NCBI GenBank assembly: GCA_963727245.1
Contig: CAVSFO010000001.1
Span: 186,001-250,000, forward strand
Direction of reading: 5' to 3'
DNA length: 64,000 bases
From: JBKQVT01 sp963727245
GTDB taxonomy: Bacteria; Planctomycetota; Planctomycetia; Pirellulales; Thermoguttaceae
Both the position numbers and the translations under genes were made by a program. The notes below the pieces were generated by a model. That model saw only the letters and a list, made by a program, of their open reading frames with translations. It did not search any database and was not told the DNA's origin. This document shows positions 56,775-64,000 of this stretch, in pieces; the first letter of the stretch is position 1; the number at the start of each line of letters is the position of its first letter.

Positions 56775-59700
56775 TCAGTGTGGTTTGGTTTTCTTCGGCT
56801 CTTCGGCCTCGGGTTTGAGGCCGCGGGCGATCAGTTCGGCGCCGGCCAAGGTGCGATTCAACTCGTACATGCCCTTGGTATAGCCCATGCAACGCCTCCA
56901 ATAGCGGATGGCGTCGTCTTTCTTGCCGTGCAGATCGAGGTAGCCGGCGAGGAAGGCGTTGAAATTCACTTTCTCCGCGCCGTCGATGGCGCCTGCGCAG
57001 ATTTTGTCGGCCGCTTTCAAGTCGATTTCGCCCTTGCCGCCGCGCGCCAGGTCCTGGGCGATGAGGTCGGCCAGGGCGATCAATTCCGAGCGAGGTTTGC
57101 CCGTCGCTTCACGCATGTAGCCGGCGCCCTTGGCCTTGATCTGCTGCAAGGCGGCGTCGCGCTTCTTGGCGTCCTTCAACCGGTCGGCCAGCAGGGCCGC
57201 GCACAGGCCGGCGAAAGGATTGTTCGTCTTGGCGAACTTCCCTTCAAAGTGGTCCAGCGCCTCGTCGTACTGCTCCTCGAGCGTGAAATAGAGTCCCGCA
57301 TAGTCGCTGTAGCCTCTGGCCGCAGACTGATCGGGGGTGGTGGGATCGAAGTTTTCCACGAACTCGCGGGCGGTTTGCCGCGCGGCGTCCAGGTCGCCGT
57401 GGCCGGTCCGCCGGCAGAAGCAGTACCAGGTCACGCGGCCGTCCGTATAGGTCGTCGCGGCGTTGCGAAAATGCTCCTCGGCGGCGTCCCAGTTTTGCAG
57501 TCCTTCCTGGCAGGCCCCGGCCGTCAAGATGGCCCATCCGGCCCCGCTCTTGGCCGCTTCCTCGGCGTAGGGCTCGGCCTTCTCAAATTGCTTGTGCTCC
57601 ATGAGGTGCATGGCGATGGTCTGTCGCACGCGGGGGTTGTCGAGGCCGCCGCCGCACCGTTTCAAGCACTCTTCCAGCGTCGCCAGCCACTTGTCCTCCT
57701 GGCCCAATTTCTCGTAGACCAGGGCCAACTGGGAGTACGTCGGTTCTTCGGGGGCCAGGGACAGGGCGGCCTTCAGGCAGCGCTCGGCGGCCGCGAGCTG
57801 GCCGTCCTCGAGAATGACGCTTCCCCAGCGCCGCCAGCACGGCCGGTTGACGGGCGGCGCCCTTCTCCCAGGCCGCGGCGTACTGCCGCACGTTGTGCCA
57901 ATCGTACTTGATCAGCGCCGCCTTCGCATAGGGCGAATCGGGGCTCATCACCAGCAATCTGCGCGCGGCTTGCAGGCGATCGTTGTCATAGGATTGGATG
58001 ACGAAGATGAGGTCATTGGCGACCTGGTCGGCTTGAAAGAATTGAACGAACGATTGCCTCTCCCAAGCACCCCTGCCAAACTGCGACAGCGCGTTCATCA
58101 CGGGCTCCGCCCGTGCCTCCAGTCCCTCGGTTCTCATGTCGACCTTGGCCAGTTCTTCCAGGGCTTCCCTGCGTTGCTCGGAGTCGCTCGCCTGACTTGC
58201 GATCAGCCCGCGATACGGATGGTCGGCCAGCACCGGCGCGACCTGCGTCAGAAGCTCGTCGGTGGATCCGCCCACGGACTCGCTGTGGCGCACTTGGCAC
58301 CAGATCTGCAAAAAGGACACGTCGCGGATCAGTCGCGCCAAGACGTGCCACGACGGTTCGCCGCGGGGGGCCGGACCTTCGCCGCCGGCCGCCGCGACGG
58401 CCGCGATTTTGTCGCTGTTCTTGTCGCCGCTCTTCTCGGCCGATGCCTTGCCCGCCGGCTGGCCGGCGGCCAGCAACGCGGCCATCAGTTGCCCTCGGGC
58501 GTCGAATTCCTCCTCGGGCGACTCCGGCTTCGAGTCGCCCAGCAGCTTGTCCAACAGCCCTTTCGCCGCCGGTCGCTGCTTGGCGATCGCGGCGGCGCCC
58601 TCGGGCAAGCCCGGCATGGCCAGCAGCCGCCCGTAGAGTCTCTCGCCGAACACCTTCGCCGCCGTGTCGGCCCCCTGCTGTACGTCTCCGAGGAATTCCG
58701 GGTTTTCGGGCAGGCGCTGCACGTAGTAAAGCCGGTAGCATTCCGGCATCCAGGGCAGGAGTTCCGCGGCCTTGGCCGTCGCCACCTTGGGGTGGTGGGC
58801 CAGTTCGGCCGAGCAAAAGGCCAGCAATCCGGCCAACTGGCCCTGGGCTGACGTTCGGCCCCTCGGCGGCGAGCCGGTCGATGTCGTAATGGCAATATGC
58901 CCGCACCAACGGCGCCCAAGCCGGCTGCGCGGCGGCGCTGGCCCCCGCGGCCTTCGCCTCCTTTTCCGCCGCGTCCAAGTCGTCCAAGGCGTCTTTGTGC
59001 AGGCCGATGACGGCCAGGGCATACGCGCGATGCCAGCGGGCCTGGGCGGAGTGCTCGTCGCGGGCCACCATGCGCTGGGCGTAGAGCAAGGCGCGGGCCT
59101 TGAACACCTTGTGCTCCGGGTGCCACAGATACTCCGTCAGCAGGGCCAGGTTCGCATAGCCACGGACCAGGCCGCCCAAGAGCGCGGGCGATTCGCCGCC
59201 GCCGTGGATCGCCTCGTGCAACTCGCGCACCGCCTGGAACTGCGAGGTGAAGGTCATCTCGGCCAGGAGGGGCTCGACGTGTGCGGGCATTGTGGCGTCG
59301 GGCTTCCACTGGTTCGCCTTGCCCGAAAATCCCGCCTCCTTGAGCAACTCGACCAGCGTCGTCCGCGACAGTTTCTCCGCCTCGGCCGCCAGGTAGGGCA
59401 GATGGCCGTTCAGTTTCAACTCGTAGCGCTTGAACACCGGCGGAGTGGGCCCATAACCGCGGAGGATTTCCAGCGGCGAATTCGGTTCGTATTTCGCCGC
59501 GCAGCTCAAACGGCGCGTTATCTCCTTGGGTGGTCATGGGGTCGCCCAGCCAGGCGTCGCGGGTGCTGAGGCCGAGTTGCTCGCGGGCGGCGATCAGCAG
59601 GGCCTGCCGAAAGAACTCCCGGGGCAGGGGCAGCCTGTGGGCCTCATCGCCCCCGGCGAAGTCCCAATGGATCGACTTTTCGAGATAGACCACGTTGGGC

Positions 59701-59816
59701 GGCGAATGCGGTTGCTTCGCGCCGGCGCCCTGTTTCACGTCTTTGTCGGCGGCGGCGATCAGTGGCGAAAATGAAAACGCGACGACCAGGACCGAAAGGA
59801 AGCAAGACGTTCTCAT
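56775..59816 (-). CDS. Large secreted TPR-like repeat protein, multiply frameshifted
   Basis: ATG at 59816 with a signal peptide (MRTSCFLSVLVVAFSFSPLI). About 1,010 residues once frame changes near 59510, 58850 and 57810 are bridged. N-part: VVYLEKSIHWDFAGGDEAHR, FFRQALLIAAREQLGLST; middle: helical repeats (FKARALLYAQRMVARDEHSA, HRAYALAVIGLHKDALDDLD, SPDSPYAKAALIKYDWHNVR); C-part: VYEKLGQEDKWLATLEECLK, AGYLDLHGKKDDAIRYWRRC. TPR-type scaffold exported to the periplasm; function unknown. Confidence 0.8.
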
Positions 59817-59993
59817 GTTGAAGACCCTGCTCAGGAGAATTTGATGTTTCGCAGGCCGGACGGGCCTCGGCGCAGACAGTCTGCCACCCATGACGGGGGG
59901 TGCCGTTATTATGCAGCAGGTTGCCGGTCGCTGTCAAGCGGCGCGGTGTTGCAGGCAGTGGGTCAATTTGCAATAGCCCACTGAAGAGGCCGA

Positions 59994-60272
59994 TCAGGGA
60001 AGACTAGACCCATCGGCCGTGATGATCGTAAGCATAGTCACGAATCGGGGGGCGACGCTGTAGAGAATCAAGAGGTCCGGTGATGACGGCACGATCAGTC
60101 TGGCTTGCCAGACGCCGATCTGCTCAATATAGACGCCCAACCCCCTCGGGTTGCGTTCAAGCTCCCAGACGGCACCGTCGATAATGCGTGCGGTTTCCGG
60201 CTGCTGGGCCGAAATGGCCTCAACTAACGCGGAGAACTTCGGATGGCGCAGCGTACCTCGACTAGCCAGCAT
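59994..60272 (-). CDS. RelE/ParE-like toxin of a Panacea-type TA pair
   Basis: ATG at 60272 (TTG at 60275 possible), 92 residues: LRHPKFSALVEAISAQQPET, ARIIDGAVWELERNPRGLGV, WQARLIVPSSPDLLILYSVA. The beta-strand pattern near the end (ARLIV....LLILYSV) fits the RelE/ParE fold, but the usual catalytic Arg/Lys ending is not obvious. It overlaps the end of the Panacea-domain gene by 11 nt, the usual coupling of a TA operon. Confidence 0.65.
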   Translation of the reverse strand: MLASRGTLRHPKFSALVEAISAQQPETARIIDGAVWELERNPRGLGVYIEQIGVWQARLIVPSSPDLLILYSVAPRFVTMLTIITADGSSLP

Positions 60273-60840
60273 CAAGGCTCTCGGCCTCCCGTCGCAAAGT
60301 CACCAGTTCGCTGCGCATGGCCAGGGCCTTTTCGATGTCTTCTTTTCGTGGTTTCCTAAATTCAACCAACGCCACTTCGTAAGGGATTGTCTCCCGGTCC
60401 TTGGCGAGTTTCCAGCCGGCGAACCGATGCGACAAGGAGCTTATACCCCTGGCGTTCTTCTTCCTCAAGCCGGCTAACACGTCGGTTACAATTGCTATTT
60501 CGTCAGAGGAAAATCGCGTCAAGTCAGCGTCGCGCAACGCTATCGGCACTTTTTGCATCCTGCCGTAGCGGTCGCGGTCTTGGATTGCCAAGGTTCGCTC
60601 AACGACCATTTGGTCAACGACCGGCTTCATCCTCCTTGGAGCTGGTCCGTTTGGCAGGCGGAAGTATGGTTGATTTGTTATTGCCCTCCCTAGCTTCGTG
60701 TATGCCAAGAAATCAGCGAAGAACAGGAGCTTGTTCAGCTTAGTCGAGCCAAAGTTCCGATCATCCTCAGACCGTGAGGCAATGAAAAGGATCAGTTCCT
60801 TGAGATTCGCATCATCTGGGTGGGTTTCTTGCAATGGCAT
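60262..60840 (-). CDS. Panacea (DUF4065/SocA-like) antitoxin
   Basis: ATG at 60840, 192 residues. Panacea signature: KELILFIASRSEDDRNFGST, KLNKLLFFADFLAYTKLGRA, ITNQPYFRLPNGPAPRRMKP. The domain is the conserved part of many antitoxins that neutralise unrelated toxins. The C-terminal ~60 residues (FAGWKLAKDRETIPYEVALV...RKEDIEKALAMRSELVTLRR) would be the toxin-specific part. It is the first gene of the pair and probably autoregulated. Confidence 0.8.
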   Translation of the reverse strand: MPLQETHPDDANLKELILFIASRSEDDRNFGSTKLNKLLFFADFLAYTKLGRAITNQPYFRLPNGPAPRRMKPVVDQMVVERTLAIQDRDRYGRMQKVPIALRDADLTRFSSDEIAIVTDVLAGLRKKNARGISSLSHRFAGWKLAKDRETIPYEVALVEFRKPRKEDIEKALAMRSELVTLRREAESLDAG

Positions 60841-61141
60841 CGGCGCAACCAAAAAAAGGGTACACGGATTGGGCACTGAGGGCCATTCTACGCCTACCCG
60901 AATTGTACCGTTACCTGAACATTCGTCAATCGGAAATCCGGATTTGTTGCACCACCACCGAAATTGTGGGGTGTGCCAAGAACAGGGTTCAGGAGTCCCC
61001 CCCAATAATTGCGAGAACTTTTCACCCGGCAGCCGCGTCTAACCCTCCGGAACGCAAAACCATGCGGATACCCCACGGGCGGCTAGGGGGTGGCCCGCGC
61101 CGCACGCCCGGGCTACCCGCAGCAGCACAAGGGGAATCGCC
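60841..61141. other. Intergenic region, divergent genes
   Basis: 301 bases between the Panacea antitoxin (minus) and the alpha-2-macroglobulin gene (plus). No gene or repeat is supported. AAGGGGAA at 61129-61136 is the ribosome site for the plus-strand gene. Confidence 0.4.
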
Positions 61142-64000
61142 ATGGGCCGGCTAAGAGGGTGGACAGCGTTTGCGTTGGCAGTGCCCGCGGCGGCAGTCGC
61201 GGGGATGTTGCTCGTCTTGACGTTGCGGAGTCCGGCCCGGGAGCCGTTGGTGGTCGAGCCTTCCCCCGCGACCGCATCCGCCGGGCCGGAAGTGACCCTG
61301 GCCCAATTCTCCCCGGAATCGATCACGCTGGACGTGTTGGCGGCGGGCGGCCGCCCGGGCCAGGCCGAGGTCGAATTGCGGGAACTGGGGGGCAAGCTGC
61401 TGGCCCAGGCCACCGTTTCGCACGTCGGCAAGCCGTTCCAGGCGAAGCTCACCGGCAAATTCAACACCAGCGATCCGGCCAACTACTACGTCCGCTACCG
61501 GTTGGACGCCTCCGAACCGTTCTGCCAGCGGAGCCTGTACTTCCTCGGCGAACTGCTGGAAACCCGCATCCTCGGCCAGCGGGAGCTCCTCGCCGGCAGC
61601 AACCCGGTCGTGCGGGTCACGGTCCGCGACCGCCGCGGGGCGGCAGTTCCCGTGCGCAACGCCAAGGTCGGTCTCCTGCTGACGCATGGCGGCAAGGAGA
61701 TTTGTTCCACCGAGGCCAAGACCGACGCCCGGGGCGAGGCGGCGGTGCAACTCAATCTGCCGGCCGAGGAATTGCCGGGGGCGCAGCTCAAGGTGAGCGT
61801 CCAGTCCCGCACCGCCCGGGACGCCGTCGTAGAGACCGTGAACGTCAAGAGCGCCGTGCGGACGCTGTTGACCACGGACAAGCCGCTGTATCAGCCGGGG
61901 CAGACAATCCATCTTCGCGCCCTGGCGCTGCGACGGCCCAGCATGGCCCCGCTGGCCCGGGCCGGCGTCCTGTTCGAGGTCGAGGACGCCAAGGGCAACA
62001 AGGTCTTCAAGCGGCCGGTCCAGACCGACGACTTCGGCGTCTCGCACGCCAACTTCGTCCTGGCCGACGAACTCAACCGGGGAAGTTACCGCGTGCGGGC
62101 GATCGTGGCCGGCGCCAAGGAGGAGAAGACCGTCACCGTCGACCGCTACGTGCTGCCGAAATTCAAGACCGAGTTTAAGACCGACCGGCCGTTCTACCAG
62201 CCGGGCGAGACCGTGAAGGCCGAACTGCAGGTGAACTACTTCTTCGGCAAACCGGTGGCCGGCGGCAAGGTGCAAGTGAAGTGCTCGAAATTCGACGTCG
62301 GCTACGTCGATTTCCATCTCCTCGAAGGCCAGACCGATGCCACCGGGCATTACTCGTTCGAACGTCAAGCTGCCCGCCCACTTCGTCGGCCAGCCGCTGG
62401 AGGCCGGCAAGGCCGCGGCAAAACTGGAAATCGCGGTGAGCGACACGGCTGGCCACAAGGAGATGATCGCCAGGAACGTGGCCGTCACCGCCGCGCCGAT
62501 CCTGGTGATGGCCGTGCCGGAAAGCGGCCAGCTCGTGCCCAGGCTGGAAAACCGCATCTACGTCGTCTGCACGTATGCCGATTCGACTCCGGCCCGCTGC
62601 CAAGTGGTGTGGACCAACGCTCCGGACCGCAAGCCCCAGACCATCCAGACCGACGAGGCCGGCTTCGGCATGTTCACCTATGAGCCCGACCAGGCGGGCG
62701 ACGCGGCACGAGGCAATCGATTCAAAAACCGACTAAAACGGCCCGGGGGCAACCTGCGCATGACGCTTTTGGCGCGGGACGAGAAAGGGCAAGAAGGCCG
62801 GGCCGCCCTGATGCTCGACAGCGAGGCCAAGACCGGCGACGACACGATCCTGCTGCGGACCGACAAGTCGATCTATCGCGTCGGCCAGCAGGCGAAACTG
62901 GAGATTCTCACCACGCGCGAGACCGGCACGGTCTACCTGGACTTCATCAAGGACCGCCAGACCTGTCTCGCGCGGACCTTGGAGGTCAAGGAGGGCCGGG
63001 CGGCCGACACGCTGACCTTCGATCCCACCCTGGCCGGCACCGTGCAGGTGAACGCCTATCTGATCGGCGAAAACGGCGAAATGATGCGGGACCGGCGGCT
63101 GGTGATCGTCGACCCGGCCGACGATCTGAAAGTGTCGATCCACAACGACGCCGAGACCTATCTGCCCGGCGGCGAGGCCCAGGTGAGCTTCCGCGTGACC
63201 GGCGCGACGGGCGGGGGCGTGGTCTCCGCGCTGGGCGTGATGGTGGTGGACGAAGCCGTCTTCGCGCGTGCAGGAGATGCAGCCCGGGCTGGAGAAGATC
63301 TACTTCTACCTGGAAAAAGAAATCGCCACGCCGCGGTACGAGATCCACGGCTGGTCGCTGGATGAGTCGATGCAGCCGGACGAGCTGCCGCCGGAGGCCG
63401 CCGCCCGGCGCGACACGGCCGCCCGGGTGCTGTTGGCCTCCGCCAAGGGCGTCGGGGACTACGCGCTCCAGGTGGACACGTATCGGCGCGACAACAAGGC
63501 GGCCGCCTTGCAGATCAAGATGCGCCCGCTGTTGGTCGCTCCCTACCAGAAAGTGGCCCAGGCCCTGGCGCAGTACGCGAAGAAATTCAGCAAAAATGCC
63601 ACGACGCTCCGCGACGTGGACATTCCACTGCTGATCCACGAGGGCCTGCTCAAGCCGGAGGACGTGCGGGATCCCTGGGGCAAGCCGGTAAAGCTGCTGG
63701 GGCTCCAGTGGTGTCCGAAATGCCAGACCTTCCATAGCTTCGCCGTCGCCTCGGCCGGCATCGACGGCCGGTGGGACACGGCCGACGATGTGACGTACCC
63801 GGACCCGAGCCAGATCGGATTACACCTGTGCGCTGTCGTTTTGGACGGGATGAACACGTTCGAGGCAGCGCGGGAGCCCGCGGCGGAGGCAATGGCCGCC
63901 GCGCCGCCGCCCTTTCCCGCTGAGAAGGCGCAGCAACAAAAGTTCGAAGCGGACAACAGGTGGGCGCGTGGCAGCGGCGACGGCTCCGGTTCCGGGGCGT
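61142..64000 (+). CDS. Alpha-2-macroglobulin family protein, N-terminal part, frameshifted, cut by window end
   Basis: ATG at 61142. Membrane anchor/signal (WTAFALAVPAAAVAGMLLVL), then repeated MG domains: LLTTDKPLYQPGQTIHLRAL, KFKTEFKTDRPFYQPGETVK, LLRTDKSIYRVGQQAKLEIL, the last two being the typical 'TDKP.Y.PG' MG-domain starts, and VVDPADDLKVSIHNDAETYL. Frame changes near 62360 and 63270 are needed; after the second, YFYLEKEIATPRYEIHGWSL leads to the right edge. The thioester region would lie beyond the window. Family members trap proteases in the periplasm. Confidence 0.85.

Overview
The window reads as a chromosomal segment of a high-GC planctomycete-like bacterium. The supporting signs are two ECF sigma factors of one local type, a sigma-70 factor with an added N-terminal HTH, large secreted TPR proteins, Gly/Tyr-rich proteins, a HARE-HTH protein, a secreted tandem-Hint protein, an alpha-2-macroglobulin and a Pup/PafA/Dop locus. 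This assignment is inferred from gene content; no rRNA gene is present. About twenty otherwise conserved genes are broken by one or two single-base frameshifts, which looks more like indel error in the assembly than mass pseudogenisation. I therefore give full gene spans and note each break.

0-21 kb is a patchwork of stress/regulatory genes and mobile DNA. It holds HTH, ECF-sigma and sigma-54-activator-like genes (minus strand); a secreted protein, a small membrane protein and an AI-2E-type permease split by an IS66 element with a recognisable target duplication; a group II intron directly after the permease stop codon; DUF883, rubredoxin, fatty-acid desaturase, sigma-70, DUF2294, CcbP-like and HTH genes; a HARE-HTH gene; a toxin-antitoxin pair; and a tRNA-Ser 3' fragment that probably marks the end of an integrated element. 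Four copies of one ~110-nt element (sigma-70-like promoter, conserved core, strong intrinsic terminator) each lie in sense orientation 47-147 nt upstream of a gene. I read this as a candidate undescribed attenuator, riboswitch or sRNA family.

22.5-34.5 kb is the most striking locus: one tightly packed plus-strand run that combines a ubiquitin-like toolkit (FHA/RING-like protein, E1 with zinc ribbon, E2, Ubl, JAB/JAMM peptidase) with a pupylation toolkit (Mpa/ARC-like AAA ATPase, Dop/PafA-like protein, a 65-residue Pup ending in GGQ, and a second PafA-like ligase with a TPR-like tail), followed by a CsrA gene. Tandem promoters and an inverted repeat precede it. No 20S proteasome genes are in the window.

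34.5-42.2 kb (minus) is a TPR / ExbB / ExbD / secreted prenyltransferase-fold operon. 42.5-54 kb holds a Cys-rich-tailed protein, ECF sigma, YqgE, two two-component systems (FixL/FixJ-like and NtrB/NtrC-like), a DUF350 protein and a secreted protein with two tandem Hint domains. 54-64 kb holds PRC-barrel, Gly/Tyr-rich TPR and large secreted repeat proteins, a Panacea-type toxin-antitoxin pair and an alpha-2-macroglobulin running off the right edge. Two ~123-bp elements with GTAACCGTTCAC-type ends (42.9 and 54.1 kb) are MITE-like.
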